From assembly GCA_036265815.1 (NCBI GenBank), contig DATAOI010000044.1, positions 124,001-188,000 on the forward strand: 64,000 nucleotides of DNA, written 5' to 3'. Both the position numbers and the translations under genes were made by a program. This document shows, one piece after another, positions 44,228 to 53,577 of this stretch (positions within the stretch are counted from its first letter, which is position 1; each line of letters opens with the position of its first letter). The DNA comes from Gemmatimonadales bacterium (lineage in GTDB: Bacteria; Gemmatimonadota; Gemmatimonadetes; Gemmatimonadales; GWC2-71-9). A model generated the notes under the pieces. It did not search any database. It saw only the letters and a program-made list of their open reading frames with translations, and had not been told where the DNA came from.

Positions 44228-44253
44228 AAAAGGGGCCGGCAATGCCGACCCCT
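44228..44253 (-). terminator. Intrinsic terminator after degP-type gene
   Basis: On the minus strand GGGGTCGGCA and TGCCGGCCCC form a GC-rich stem with one mismatch, followed directly by TTTT. It lies about 30 bases after the protease stop. Confidence 0.7.
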
Positions 44254-44284
44254 CCGGGTACCACGGATGCCGGCCGGGCCGGGG

Positions 44285-45859
44285 TCAGCGGGCCAGCTTC
44301 AGCCGTTCGACGTGCCGCTGCTTGATGCGGGCGTTGTAGGCATTGACGGTCACGATGTCGCCCGGCTTGAAGCCCTTGAGGATATTACGGAGCTCCGCCT
44401 GGCTTCGCACCGACTTCCCCTCCACCGCCGTGATCACATCCGGCCCGCCGTCTTCGGCGTCGCGCAGCAGCGGCCACGCCGGCCCGCCGGGCGTGACACC
44501 AGTGATCACCACGCCGCGCAAGCCCGGAGAACCCAGCTCGCTCGCGATCTCCGGCGTGAGCGCCTCCCCGGAGATGCCCAGCGGGCTCAGCGCGTTCGAG
44601 GCGTTGTTCGGGCCGCCCCGGTCACCGTCCTTGTTCCCGTCCTGCTCGTCGCCCTGCGCCAGCTCGGGCTGGTCCGCCAGCGCCTGCAGACGGACGTTGA
44701 ACGTCTTACGGACGCCGCCCTTGCGGGCCACTTCGACCTTCACCACTTCGCCCGGCTTGCGGAAGCCGACGATCTGCTGAAGCTGGCCGACGTACTCGAC
44801 CGGCTTGCCATCTACGGCCACGATGATGTCGCCCGGCTCGATACCGGCCGCTTTGGCCGGGGAGTCCTCGGTGGGGATGTCCTTGACCGCCACGCCCCTG
44901 ATCTCCGGCAGGCCAACGTAGGCCGCGTCGTTCAGCGTGACTTCGGCGATCTGTACCCCCAGGGCCGCGCGGTGGACCGTTCCGGTCTCGATGAGCTGGG
45001 TCATGACGGTGCGGACCAGGTTCATCGGGATGGCAAAGCCGTAGCCCGAATAGAACCCCGTCTCGCTGGCAATGGCGGAGTTGATGCCGATGACCTCACC
45101 CCGGACGCTCACCAGCGGACCGCCCGAGTTGCCCGGGTTGATCGCCGCGTCGGTCTGGATGAAGTCCTGGATGCTGCCCTGGCCCCGGCCCGGAAGCCCA
45201 GCCAGCGCACGGCCTTTGGCGCTCACGATGCCGGAGGTGACGGTGAAGGTCAGGCCTTCGCCGAGCGGGTTGCCGATGGCGAGAACCCATTCGCCCACCC
45301 TGGCGTCGTCGCTGTTGCCCAGCGCCACCGGCGGCAGACTCTTGGCGTCGATCTTCACCACCGCCACGTCGGTGTTGGGATCGGTGCCGATCACCTTGGC
45401 CTTGAACTCCCGGTGGTCCAGCAGGCGCACGGTGACCACTTCCGCGCCTTCGACCACGTGGTTGTTGGTGAGGATGTAGCCATCCGCCGAGACGATGAAC
45501 CCCGACCCGCTGCCCTGCTCGATCTCGGGCTGCTGCGGGCGGAACTGGGGGAAGAAGCGCTCCATGCCGGGGGGGATCCGCTGCTGGGAGGCCCGCTCGG
45601 TCCGCTGGGAGCGGATGTACACCACGCTTGGTTTCACATGCTCGGCCACCGCGGCGAAGGCCTCGCTCAGGTCCTGTAACGGCCGGGCCGCGGGGATGGA
45701 CGGGGTGGGCACCGGCGCGATAGCCGCGGCCTGGCGTCCCTGCTGCTGCGCCGAAGAGCGATTGGGCAGGTCGAGCAATCCGGCGAACAGCAGCCCGAGC
45801 GCGAACGCCAGGGCCACCAACCCACCGAATTTGAGCCAGTTCAACGATCGTGCGGACAT
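44285..45859 (-). CDS. DegP/HtrA-type periplasmic serine protease
   Basis: 524 residues from ATG 45859. An N-terminal TM/signal segment (FGGLVALAFALGLLFAGLL) is followed by a trypsin-like domain with triad His near 132 (TNNHVVEGA), Asp near 163 (NTDVAVVK) and Ser near 244 (NPGNSGGPL), then two PDZ domains (about 300-390 and 440-520). Do-family proteases degrade or refold damaged envelope proteins. The spacer between the PDZ domains is Asp/Asn/Gly-rich. A GTACA-N4-TGTAC palindrome lies about 55 bases upstream of the start (45914-45927). Confidence 0.93.
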   Translation of the reverse strand: MSARSLNWLKFGGLVALAFALGLLFAGLLDLPNRSSAQQQGRQAAAIAPVPTPSIPAARPLQDLSEAFAAVAEHVKPSVVYIRSQRTERASQQRIPPGMERFFPQFRPQQPEIEQGSGSGFIVSADGYILTNNHVVEGAEVVTVRLLDHREFKAKVIGTDPNTDVAVVKIDAKSLPPVALGNSDDARVGEWVLAIGNPLGEGLTFTVTSGIVSAKGRALAGLPGRGQGSIQDFIQTDAAINPGNSGGPLVSVRGEVIGINSAIASETGFYSGYGFAIPMNLVRTVMTQLIETGTVHRAALGVQIAEVTLNDAAYVGLPEIRGVAVKDIPTEDSPAKAAGIEPGDIIVAVDGKPVEYVGQLQQIVGFRKPGEVVKVEVARKGGVRKTFNVRLQALADQPELAQGDEQDGNKDGDRGGPNNASNALSPLGISGEALTPEIASELGSPGLRGVVITGVTPGGPAWPLLRDAEDGGPDVITAVEGKSVRSQAELRNILKGFKPGDIVTVNAYNARIKQRHVERLKLAR

Positions 45860-45961
45860 CGAGCGATCCTTCGGCAGAGCGTGAGGGTAGCGGGCATCCT
45901 GCCCGTCTGAATAGTACACAGATGTACCGGGCCGCGGCTGGGCCGCGGTGGGCGCTGTCAC

Positions 45962-46020
45962 CCCTGAACGGAGTGAAGGGGGCACGCCCTAAGGGTATGC
46001 CCCCCTCGCTTCGCTCAGGG
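45962..46020. terminator. Compound hairpin between dnaK and degP-type gene
   Basis: The centre AGGGGGCA-CGCCC-TAA-GGG-TATGCCCCCCT is a strong stem; outer ends CCCTGA and TCAGGG also pair, with GAACGGAGTGAAG facing GAGCGAAGCGAG. It lies 17 bases after the dnaK stop and probably ends dnaK transcription. The GAGCGAAGCGAGGG sequence resembles the repeat at 6155-6192. Confidence 0.55.
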
Positions 46021-46036
46021 CGATAAGGAGCTACTT

Positions 46037-47953
46037 CTACTTCTTATCGTCCACGATCTCGTAGTCGGCCTCGACCACGTCCTCCTGCCCACCCGGTGGT
46101 GTGGCGCCCGGCTCGGCGCCGGCCGGCTCCCCGCCGGGCTGACCCTGGGACTGGGCACCCTGGTAGAGGGAGGCCCCCGCCGCGGAGTAGGCGGCGTTCA
46201 GCTCGTCCAGGGCCCGGCGGATGCCGTCAGCCTCGCCCGTCCGGAGCGCCTGCTTGCCGCCCTCCAGCGCCGCGTCGAGCCGTGTCTTGGCCTCGGCGGG
46301 AAGCCGGTCGACCCAGTCCTTGCTGTCCTTCTCGACCCGGTAGACCAGGCTGTCGAGCTGGTTCCGCGCCTCGATCTGCTCCCGGCGCTCCTTGTCCTCC
46401 TGGGAGTGCTGCTCGGCGGCCTTGACCATCCGGTCGATCTCGGTGTCGCTGAGGCCACTGGAGGCCTCGATCCGGATCTTCTGCTCCTTGTTGGTGGCCT
46501 TGTCCTTGGCCGACACGTGCAGGATGCCGTTGGCGTCGATATCGAACGTCACCTCGACCTGGGGCATGCCCCTCGGTGCCGGCGGGATGCCGGTGAGCTG
46601 GAACTTGCCGATGGTCCGGTTGTCGACGGCCATCTGCCGCTCGCCCTGGAGCACATGGATCTCCACCGTGGTCTGGTTATCCTCCGCGGTGGAGAACACC
46701 TCCGACTTCTTGGTCGGAATGGTGGTGTTCCGGGGGATCAGCACCGTGGTGACGCCGCCAAGGGTCTCGATGCCCAGCGAGAGCGGGGTCACGTCCAGCA
46801 GCAGCACGTCCTTCACGTCACCGCCGAGCACGCCGCCCTGGATGGCCGCGCCAATGGCGACGACCTCATCCGGGTTGACCGAGCGGTTGGGCTCCTTCCC
46901 GAAGAAGTCCTTGACGATCTGCTGGATCTTGGGGATCCGGGTCGATCCGCCCACCAGAATCACCTCGTCGATCTGCTTGGGATCGAGTCCGGCGTCCTTG
47001 AGCGCCTGCTGCATCGGCGGGATGGTCCGCTGGATCAGGTCGTCCACCAGCTGCTCGAACTTGGCGCGGGTGAGCGAAAGATTCAGGTGTTTGGGGCCGC
47101 TCTGGTCCGCCGTGATGAACGGCAGGTTGATGTCGGTCTGGGTAGTGCTCGACAGCTCCATCTTGGCCTTCTCGGCGGCTTCCTTGAGCCGCTGGAGCGC
47201 CATCGGATCCTTGGAGAGGTCGATGCCCTGATCGCGCTTGAACTCGGTGATCAGCCAGTCGATCAGCCGCTGGTCGAAGTCGTCGCCGCCCAGGTGGGTG
47301 TCGCCGTTGGTGCTCTTGACCTCGAAGACGCCTTCGGCCAGCTCGAGCACCGAGATGTCATAGGTCCCGCCGCCCAGGTCGAAAACGGCGATCTTCTCTT
47401 CCTTCTTCTTGTCGAGGCCGTAGGCCAGCGCCGCCGCGGTGGGCTCGTTGATGATGCGCAGGACGTCCAGGCCGGCGATCTTGCCGGCGTCCTTGGTGGC
47501 CTGCCGCTGGGCGTCATTGAAGTAGGCCGGCACGGTAATGACCGCCTTGTCCACCGTGTGGCCCAGGTAATCCTCGGCGGTCTGCTTCATCTTCTGCAGG
47601 ATCATCGCCGAGATCTCGGGCGGGGTGTAGCGCTTCCCCCCGATCTCCACGGAGGCGAGTCCGTTCTGACCCTCGACCACCTTGTAGGGGACCCGCTTGG
47701 TCTCCTCGGTGATCTCGTTGATCCGGCGGCCCATGAACCGCTTGATCGAGAAAATGGTTTGCTTGGGGTTGGTGACGGCCTGGCGCTTGGCCACTTGCCC
47801 GACCAGCCGCTCACCGTCCTTGGTGAAGGCCACGACCGAGGGGGTGGTCCGCCCACCTTCGGCGTTGGGAATGACGACCGGGTCGCCACCCTCCATCACC
47901 GCCACGACCGAGTTGGTCGTGCCCAGGTCGATGCCAATAATCTTGGAAGCCAT
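46037..47953 (-). CDS. dnaK: Hsp70 chaperone DnaK
   Basis: 638 residues from ATG 47953 ([16 protein letters not shown]). Nucleotide-binding domain motifs [21 protein letters not shown] and [14 protein letters not shown], followed by the linker [16 protein letters not shown], substrate domain and lid. The C-terminus ends in a Gly/Glu-rich tail with YEIVDDKK. It refolds and protects proteins. grpE and dnaJ are not adjacent. Upstream there is no CIRCE element, but a 15-base palindrome lies about 75 bases from the start. Confidence 0.98.
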   Translation of the reverse strand: MASKIIGIDLGTTNSVVAVMEGGDPVVIPNAEGGRTTPSVVAFTKDGERLVGQVAKRQAVTNPKQTIFSIKRFMGRRINEITEETKRVPYKVVEGQNGLASVEIGGKRYTPPEISAMILQKMKQTAEDYLGHTVDKAVITVPAYFNDAQRQATKDAGKIAGLDVLRIINEPTAAALAYGLDKKKEEKIAVFDLGGGTYDISVLELAEGVFEVKSTNGDTHLGGDDFDQRLIDWLITEFKRDQGIDLSKDPMALQRLKEAAEKAKMELSSTTQTDINLPFITADQSGPKHLNLSLTRAKFEQLVDDLIQRTIPPMQQALKDAGLDPKQIDEVILVGGSTRIPKIQQIVKDFFGKEPNRSVNPDEVVAIGAAIQGGVLGGDVKDVLLLDVTPLSLGIETLGGVTTVLIPRNTTIPTKKSEVFSTAEDNQTTVEIHVLQGERQMAVDNRTIGKFQLTGIPPAPRGMPQVEVTFDIDANGILHVSAKDKATNKEQKIRIEASSGLSDTEIDRMVKAAEQHSQEDKERREQIEARNQLDSLVYRVEKDSKDWVDRLPAEAKTRLDAALEGGKQALRTGEADGIRRALDELNAAYSAAGASLYQGAQSQGQPGGEPAGAEPGATPPGGQEDVVEADYEIVDDKK

Positions 47954-48027
47954 GTCGACTCCGGTTGAGTGCGAATGTTGGGTACACGTTCGGGCGGGGG
48001 GAGAAGCAAGCGCCATACCCTATTTCC

Positions 48028-48042
48028 CTGCCGAATTGGCAG
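48028..48042. promoter_or_regulatory. Palindrome upstream of dnaK
   Basis: CTGCCGAATTGGCAG is an inverted repeat (CTGCC/GGCAG around GAATT) in the dnaK 5' region, about 75 bases before the ATG. It could be an operator for a heat-shock regulator. Neither the CIRCE nor the HAIR consensus is matched. Confidence 0.35.
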
Positions 48043-48176
48043 TACATGCCGCCCCCCCAGGGGTAGCCGGACGCCACCCGTGACACGTATCACGACCCCC
48101 GCCAGGGGACGGCGCTAAGCTCTAGACTCGTGCGTGGGCCGTGCTGCTGGCTGATGGTAAACATGAGGAGGGAACC

Positions 48177-48326
48177 ATGCTGTGGACCATCTTCGTGATC
48201 CTACTGGTGTTGTGGCTGCTGGGAGTGGTCACGTCGTACACGCTGGGTGGCTTCATCCACGTGCTGCTGATCGTGGCGGTCATTCTCGCCGTGATGCAGC
48301 TGATCCAGGGACGACGGGCGCTGTAG
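48177..48326 (+). CDS. Small two-helix membrane protein (lmo0937-like)
   Basis: 49 residues from ATG 48177, with GAGGAGGGAACC as an excellent ribosome-binding site. The whole protein is two hydrophobic helices (LWTIFVILLVLWLLGVV and FIHVLLIVAVILAVMQLI) joined by TSYTLGG and ending QGRRAL. This is the pattern of the short lmo0937-type membrane proteins often linked to stress. The polymerase gene begins 5 bases after its stop. Confidence 0.8.
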   Translation: MLWTIFVILLVLWLLGVVTSYTLGGFIHVLLIVAVILAVMQLIQGRRAL

Positions 48327-48330
48327 CCCG

Positions 48331-49263
48331 GTGGGCGCCGGCACCACGGCGGACTCCCGTGTCCGTGTGGGCGGGCGAGCGGTCGCAGTCTCGAGCCTCG
48401 ACAAGGTGCTCTTCCCGCAGGATGGCATCACCAAGGGAGAGCTGATCGAGTACTACGGCACGGTCGCCACCCACATGCTCCCCCACCTCAAGGACCGCCC
48501 CATCAACCTGGAGCGGTTTCCCGGCGGTATCGATCGGGCCGGGTTCTTTCAGCAGGCCATGCCGGAGTCCTTCCCGGACTGGATCGAGGGCGTCACCGTC
48601 GAGAAAGCCGAGGGCCGAGTGCGGCATGTCGTGGTCCAGACCGCCGCCACGCTGGTGTACCTGGCGAACCAGGGCTGCATCACTCCCCATGCCTGGCTCA
48701 GCCGGCGCGACCGCCTGGACTCCCCCGACCAGCTGATCTTCGATCTCGACCCCCCTGCCCAGGATCCCCCGCGTGTCCGGGAGGCGGCGCTCCTCCTGGG
48801 CGAGCTTCTGCGCGAGCTGGAGCTGGTGCCTTTTCTCAAGACGACGGGTTCCCGCGGGTACCACGTCCTGGTGCCGCTCGACCGGCGGGAGGACTTCTCC
48901 GCGGTGCGGGAGTTCGCGCAGGCCGTGGCAGCGCTGCTGGTGCACCGGCACCCCAAGCTGCTCACCGTGGAGGGCCGGAAGGCCAAACGGGGGAACCGGA
49001 TCTACCTGGATACCCTGCGGAACGCATACGCCCACACCGCCGTCCCTGCGTATGCGGTTCGGGCACGGCCTAAGGCGCCGGTCGCGACCCCGATCGGATG
49101 GGATGAGCTGGAGGTCCGGGCCATGCACCCTGCCCGGTTCACGCTCCGGAGCCTGCCGGCCCGTCTCCGGGACGACCCCGACCCGTGGCGCGACCTCCGG
49201 CGCCGCCCCCGCTCGCTCGCCCCGGCTCGCCGGCGGCTGGAGGAGCTGTCCGTCGCGCGCTAG
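48331..49263 (+). CDS. LigD-type polymerase/primase domain protein
   Basis: 310 residues from GTG 48331. Archaeo-eukaryotic primase-polymerase fold of the LigD polymerase domain: VSSLDKVLFPQDGITKGELIEYY at the start, FDLDPP near 142 with the metal-binding Asp pair, TTGSRGYHVLVPL, and KRGNRIYLDTLRN. In NHEJ it fills gaps and adds ribonucleotides at breaks. It is a stand-alone polymerase here, without ligase or nuclease domain and without a Ku gene in the window. It is preceded by the 49-residue membrane protein gene with a tiny gap. Confidence 0.9.
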   Translation: MGAGTTADSRVRVGGRAVAVSSLDKVLFPQDGITKGELIEYYGTVATHMLPHLKDRPINLERFPGGIDRAGFFQQAMPESFPDWIEGVTVEKAEGRVRHVVVQTAATLVYLANQGCITPHAWLSRRDRLDSPDQLIFDLDPPAQDPPRVREAALLLGELLRELELVPFLKTTGSRGYHVLVPLDRREDFSAVREFAQAVAALLVHRHPKLLTVEGRKAKRGNRIYLDTLRNAYAHTAVPAYAVRARPKAPVATPIGWDELEVRAMHPARFTLRSLPARLRDDPDPWRDLRRRPRSLAPARRRLEELSVAR

Positions 49264-49302
49264 CGCCGTGGCCGAGCGGCCTCGCCTCCGTATATTGATC
49301 CA

Positions 49303-50037
49303 ATGTTCCCCTACCGGGACGACAACCCGACCATCGGCACGCCGTTCGTGACGCTACTCATCATCGTGGCGAACGCGGCGGTGTGGGTGTTGGTGCAGGG
49401 CGCGGGGATGGAGCCAGGGCTTTCCAAGTCAGTCTGCGAGCTGGGGCTGATTCCGGGGGAGTTCCTTGGGCGAGTGGCCGAAGGGACCAGCATCCCGCTC
49501 AGCCCGACGGCTGCCTGCGTGCTGGGGGTGGAGCGCCATCTGTACACCCCGCTCACCTCGATGTTCCTCCACGGCGGCTGGCTCCACCTCATCGGCAACA
49601 TGTGGTTCCTCTGGCTCTTCGGGAACAACGTAGAGGACAGCATGGGCCACGTCCGCTACCTCGCGTTCTACCTGCTGGCCGGGATCGCGGCGGCCGCCGT
49701 GCAGACCTACATGAATCCGTCCAGCGTCATTCCGATGGTGGGTGCCTCCGGAGCGATCAGCGGGGTCATGGGAGCCTACGTCGTGCTCTATCCCCGGGTT
49801 CGGGTGCACATGCTGGTGGTCCTGGTCATCTTCGTCACCCGGATCGTGGTGCCGGCCTACCTGATGCTGGGCTACTGGTTCCTCCTGCAGTTGCTGGGCG
49901 GCAGCGCCGCGACGGGGAATGGGGGCGTTGCCTTCTGGGCCCACGTCGGCGGCTTTCTGGCCGGCGCGCTGCTCATCTCGCTGTTCAAGGACCCTGACCT
50001 GGTGGCGAAGCACCGAGCACTGGCGCGCTACGTCTGA
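49303..50037 (+). CDS. Rhomboid-family intramembrane serine protease
   Basis: 244 residues with about six TM segments. Catalytic Ser lies in GASGAISGVMG near 148 and His in WAHVGGFLAGA near 213; the L1-loop signature HGGWLHLIGNMWFLWLFG is clear. A longer loop follows TM1 (residues 35-75). Rhomboids cut membrane-embedded substrates; the target is not predictable. Transcribed with the same strand as LigD-pol and deoC. Confidence 0.93.
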   Translation: MFPYRDDNPTIGTPFVTLLIIVANAAVWVLVQGAGMEPGLSKSVCELGLIPGEFLGRVAEGTSIPLSPTAACVLGVERHLYTPLTSMFLHGGWLHLIGNMWFLWLFGNNVEDSMGHVRYLAFYLLAGIAAAAVQTYMNPSSVIPMVGASGAISGVMGAYVVLYPRVRVHMLVVLVIFVTRIVVPAYLMLGYWFLLQLLGGSAATGNGGVAFWAHVGGFLAGALLISLFKDPDLVAKHRALARYV

Positions 50038-50086
50038 AGCTTCCCCGGGGCGGGGGGTTCATGGCGCGCGAGTCGTCCCGGGCAGT

Positions 50087-51109
50087 ATGTTCTCACCTAT
50101 GCTCGATCCCGCCCCACATCGCGTGCTTGCTCGGTCGACCGCCTCGCTCGAGGTCCCCGTGGCGCTCCGCAACCCGGGCACCGCGCTGGAGCTCGACTGG
50201 GTCGAGGAGGTGCGGGTCAACCGCAGCGCCGTCGAGCGCCGGGCGGCCACCCTCCGGAGCCGGCGGACGGTAAAGAAGGAATGGCAGGCGGCGTGGCTGC
50301 TCCGGGCCATCACCCTGATGGATCTCACGACACTCTCGGGCGACGATACGCCCGGCCGGGTCCGCCGGCTCTGCGCCAAGGCGCGCCGGCCCGTCCGGGA
50401 GGACCTGCTCCAGGCGATGGGTGCCGCGGAGCTCCCCATCCGGGTCGGGGCGGTGTGCGTGTATCACAGCTTCGTCGAGACCGCTGTCGAGGCGCTCGAT
50501 GGCTCGGGAATTCCGGTGGCGGCCGTGTCCACCGGGTTTCCGGCTGGGCTCTCGCCGCTCGCGCAGCGGCTGGGAGAGATCCGGGCCTCGGTGGCCGCGG
50601 GCGCCGAGGAGATCGACGTGGTGATCACCCGGGCGCACGCACTGACGGAAAACTGGCGCGCCCTCTACGACGAGGTGCGCGCCATGCGGGAGGCCTGCGG
50701 TGACGCGCACATCAAGACCATCCTCGCCACCGGTGAGCTCGGCACGCTGCGCACGGTGGGTCGGGCGAGTCTCGTCTGCATGATGGCGGGCGCCGACTTC
50801 ATCAAGACCTCCACCGGAAAGGAGAGCGTCAACGCCACCCTCCCGGTGGGCCTGGTCATGGCACGGGCGATCCGCGAGTACCGGGAGCGGACCGGCATGC
50901 TCGTGGGGCTCAAGCCCGCGGGCGGCATCCGCTCGGCGAGAGACGCGCTGGACTGGCTGGCACTGATGAAGGACGAGCTGGGCGACCGCTGGTTGCGCCC
51001 CCACCTGTTCAGGTTCGGCGCGAGCTCGCTCCTGACCGACATCGAGCGCCAGCTGGAGCACTTCGTCACCGGCCGGTACTCGGCGGTCCACCGGCACCCC
51101 ACCGGGTGA
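50087..51109 (+). CDS. deoC: Deoxyribose-phosphate aldolase
   Basis: 340 residues from ATG 50087; an ATG at 50099 is also possible. DeoC motifs: EIDVVITRAHAL, KTILATGEL, Schiff-base Lys in FIKTSTGKES near 235, and LKPAGGIRSARDAL. About 90 extra N-terminal residues, longer than the E. coli enzyme, are typical of eukaryote-like long DeoC. It splits deoxyribose-5-P into acetaldehyde and glyceraldehyde-3-P. The neighbouring aldehyde dehydrogenase could oxidise the acetaldehyde. Confidence 0.93.
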   Translation: MFSPMLDPAPHRVLARSTASLEVPVALRNPGTALELDWVEEVRVNRSAVERRAATLRSRRTVKKEWQAAWLLRAITLMDLTTLSGDDTPGRVRRLCAKARRPVREDLLQAMGAAELPIRVGAVCVYHSFVETAVEALDGSGIPVAAVSTGFPAGLSPLAQRLGEIRASVAAGAEEIDVVITRAHALTENWRALYDEVRAMREACGDAHIKTILATGELGTLRTVGRASLVCMMAGADFIKTSTGKESVNATLPVGLVMARAIREYRERTGMLVGLKPAGGIRSARDALDWLALMKDELGDRWLRPHLFRFGASSLLTDIERQLEHFVTGRYSAVHRHPTG

Positions 51110-51134
51110 GGCCACCCTTCACGCTCGAGGTCCC

Positions 51135-53576
51135 ATGACGTCCATTCCCGACATCTTCGGGACGATGGCCTACGGGCCCGCCCCCGAGGCGGGGGCGCCG
51201 GCGCAGGCCTGGCTGGAGCAGCACGGCCAGCAGTTCGGACTGTTCATCGGCGGAGCGTGGACGGCGGTGGGCGCCGAGACGTTCGAGACCCTCAACCCGG
51301 CAACGGCCCGACCGCTGGCCCGGCTCACCCAGGCCGGCCCGGCCGACGTCGATCGTGCGGTGAGCGCGGCCCGTGCCGCGCAGCCCGGCTGGTGGGCGCT
51401 CGGCGGGCACGCGCGGGCGCGCTACCTCTACGCCCTCGCACGTGGCATCCAGAAACACAGCCGGCTCTTTGCGGTGATCGAAACGCTGGACAACGGCAAG
51501 CCGATCCGCGAGTCGCGCGATATCGACGTGCCGCTGGTGGCGCGGCACTTCTATCATCACGCCGGATGGGCCCAGCTCATGGCGCGCGAGCTGCCGGGTC
51601 GGGAGCCGGTGGGCGTGATCGGGCAGATCATCCCCTGGAACTTTCCCCTCCTCATGCTCTCCTGGAAGATTGCGCCCGCGCTGGCCATGGGGAACACGGT
51701 GGTGCTCAAGCCGGCCGAGTTCACCTCCTTGACCGCGCTCCGATTCGCGGAGCTCTGCCAGGAGGTGGGACTGCCGCCCGGCGTGGTGAACATCGTCACC
51801 GGCGACGGCCGGACCGGCGAGGCGATCGTGGCTCACCCGGACGTCGACAAGATCGCGTTCACCGGCTCGACCGAAGTTGGGCGCATCATTCGCACCGCGA
51901 CCGCGGGGAGCGGCAAGAAACTCTCGCTGGAGCTCGGTGGGAAGTCGCCATTCATCGTGTTCCCCGACGCCGATCTCGACAGCGTGGTCGAGGGCGTGGT
52001 GGACGCGATCTGGTTCAACCAGGGGCAGGTGTGCTGCGCCGGCTCGCGTATCCTGGTGCAGGAGGGGATCGCGGATCGGCTGGTGGTCAAGCTCAAGGCC
52101 CGGATGGAGACGCTGCGGGTAGGAAACCCGCTCGACAAGGCAGTGGACATGGGCGCGATCATCGCGCCGGTCCAGCTGCAGAAGATCGAGGAGCTGGTGC
52201 GCCGCGGGCAGGACGAGGGCGCCCAGATCTGGCAGCCGCCCTGGAGCTGCCCCACGGACGGGTGGTTCTACCCGCCGACACTCTTCACCGAAGTCGCCCC
52301 GGCCGCGACCATCGCGCAGGTGGAGATCTTCGGACCGGTGGTGGTGCTCATGACGTTTCGCACGCCGGCCGAGGCGGTCGAGCTGGCCAACAACACCCGC
52401 TACGGGCTCGCGGCGAGCCTCTGGACCGAGAACATCAATGTTGCACTGGACGTGGCGCCGGAGCTCCAGGCCGGGACGGTCTGGATCAACTGCACGAACG
52501 TGTTCGACGCAGCCAGCGGGTTCGGGGGCTACCGGGAGAGCGGCTTCGGGCGGGAAGGGGGACGGGAGGGGCTGAGGGAGTACGTGCGGTGGGGTGGTGG
52601 TGGGAAGGGCGGGAAGGGCGGACAGGACGGTAAGGGCGGGAAGGACGGTAAGGGCGGGAAGGTTGTCGCTCGGCGGGGCGATGCGAACACGCATCGTGGA
52701 TCGGTAACCTTACCGTCCTTCCCGTCCTTACCGTCCATCGACCGCACCCCCAAGCTCTACATCGCCGGCAAGCAGGCGCGGCCGGACTCGGGGTATAGCC
52801 TGCCCGTGGTCGACGCGGCCGGGCGGCGGATCGGCGAGGTGGGGCACGGCAACCGGAAGGACATTCGGAACGCGGTCGAAGCGGCGCGGAAGGCGGCGGG
52901 GTGGGGGCGTCTGACCGCGCACCACCGGGCGCAGGTGCTCTTCTATCTGGCCGAGAACCTGGCGGCGCGCGGGGACGAGCTCGGCCGTCGGATCGCGGCA
53001 CTCACCGGCGATCAGGCCGGGGCCGAGCGGGAGATCGGGATCGCCATCGAGCGGATCTACGCCTCCGCGGCCTGGGCCGATAAGTACGACGGCCTGGTGC
53101 ACCACACGCCCTACCGGAACGTGACCCTCGCGATGCCGGAGCCGATCGGGGTGCTCGGCATCGTCTGCCCCGAGGCCCCGCCGCTCCTGGGGTTCCTCTC
53201 GACCGTGCTGCCCGCCATCGCGATGGGCAATACCGTGGTGGCGGTGCCCTCGACTCCCGCGCCGTTGCTCGCCACCGATTTCTATCAGGTGCTGGATACC
53301 TCCGACGTGCCGGCCGGTGTGGTGAACATCGTCACCGGGCTACGTGACGAGCTGGCGCCGGTCCTCGCCGCGCACGACGACGTCGACGGCATCTGGTACT
53401 TCGGAAGCGCCGACGGCTCGGCCGAAGTGGAGCGGCTCTCCGCCGGCAACATGAAGCGCACCTGGGTGGATTACGGCAGGGGGCGGGACTGGACCGACGC
53501 ACTGCAGGGCGAAGGCGAGGAGTTTCTGGAACAGGCCACCCAGGTGAAGAACATCTGGGTTCCCTACGGGGCGTGA
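51135..53576 (+). CDS. Two-domain aldehyde dehydrogenase (ALDH16-like) with repeat-derived linker
   Basis: 813 residues. Domain 1 (about 1-480) is a full ALDH: IPWNFP near 170, FTGSTEVG near 240, ELGGKSP near 268, and catalytic Cys in NQGQVCCAGSR near 300. Domain 2 (about 540-813) repeats the fold (GVLGIVCPEAPPLLG, AIAMGNTVVAVPS) but is shorter and lacks a Cys/Glu pair, as in ALDH16-type proteins with a non-catalytic second half. The joining segment (about 485-535) is a GGK/DGK repeat followed by a Ser/Pro stretch, encoded by an inverted nonamer repeat that keeps the frame. It follows deoC by 25 bases. Confidence 0.9.
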   Translation: MTSIPDIFGTMAYGPAPEAGAPAQAWLEQHGQQFGLFIGGAWTAVGAETFETLNPATARPLARLTQAGPADVDRAVSAARAAQPGWWALGGHARARYLYALARGIQKHSRLFAVIETLDNGKPIRESRDIDVPLVARHFYHHAGWAQLMARELPGREPVGVIGQIIPWNFPLLMLSWKIAPALAMGNTVVLKPAEFTSLTALRFAELCQEVGLPPGVVNIVTGDGRTGEAIVAHPDVDKIAFTGSTEVGRIIRTATAGSGKKLSLELGGKSPFIVFPDADLDSVVEGVVDAIWFNQGQVCCAGSRILVQEGIADRLVVKLKARMETLRVGNPLDKAVDMGAIIAPVQLQKIEELVRRGQDEGAQIWQPPWSCPTDGWFYPPTLFTEVAPAATIAQVEIFGPVVVLMTFRTPAEAVELANNTRYGLAASLWTENINVALDVAPELQAGTVWINCTNVFDAASGFGGYRESGFGREGGREGLREYVRWGGGGKGGKGGQDGKGGKDGKGGKVVARRGDANTHRGSVTLPSFPSLPSIDRTPKLYIAGKQARPDSGYSLPVVDAAGRRIGEVGHGNRKDIRNAVEAARKAAGWGRLTAHHRAQVLFYLAENLAARGDELGRRIAALTGDQAGAEREIGIAIERIYASAAWADKYDGLVHHTPYRNVTLAMPEPIGVLGIVCPEAPPLLGFLSTVLPAIAMGNTVVAVPSTPAPLLATDFYQVLDTSDVPAGVVNIVTGLRDELAPVLAAHDDVDGIWYFGSADGSAEVERLSAGNMKRTWVDYGRGRDWTDALQGEGEEFLEQATQVKNIWVPYGA
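52602..52736. repeat. In-frame inverted nonamer repeat inside ALDH gene
   Basis: The left arm (52602-52663) is about seven 9-base units of GGCGGGAAG / GACGGTAAG type. The right arm (52706-52736) is complementary: bases 52625-52653 pair with 52708-52736 with one mismatch. The loop of about 54 bases holds a second small hairpin, CGATGCG-AACA-CGCATCG, at 52679-52696. The reading frame is open through both arms. Confidence 0.8.
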
Positions 53577-53577
53577 G

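Noticed and set aside
45914-45927. BlaI/CopY-type operator (GTACA-N4-TGTAC) before the DegP-type gene
   Set aside because: The spacing between half sites is wider than the TACA-N2-TGTA pattern and no BlaI/CopY regulator is nearby; kept only as a note.
46406-47968. 520-residue open frame opposite dnaK
   Set aside because: Antisense shadow with repetitive Leu/Gly/Asp content; dnaK on the minus strand is unambiguous.
47954-48130. CIRCE element upstream of dnaK
   Set aside because: No TTAGCACTC/GAGTGCTAA inverted repeat; only an unrelated 15-base palindrome is present.
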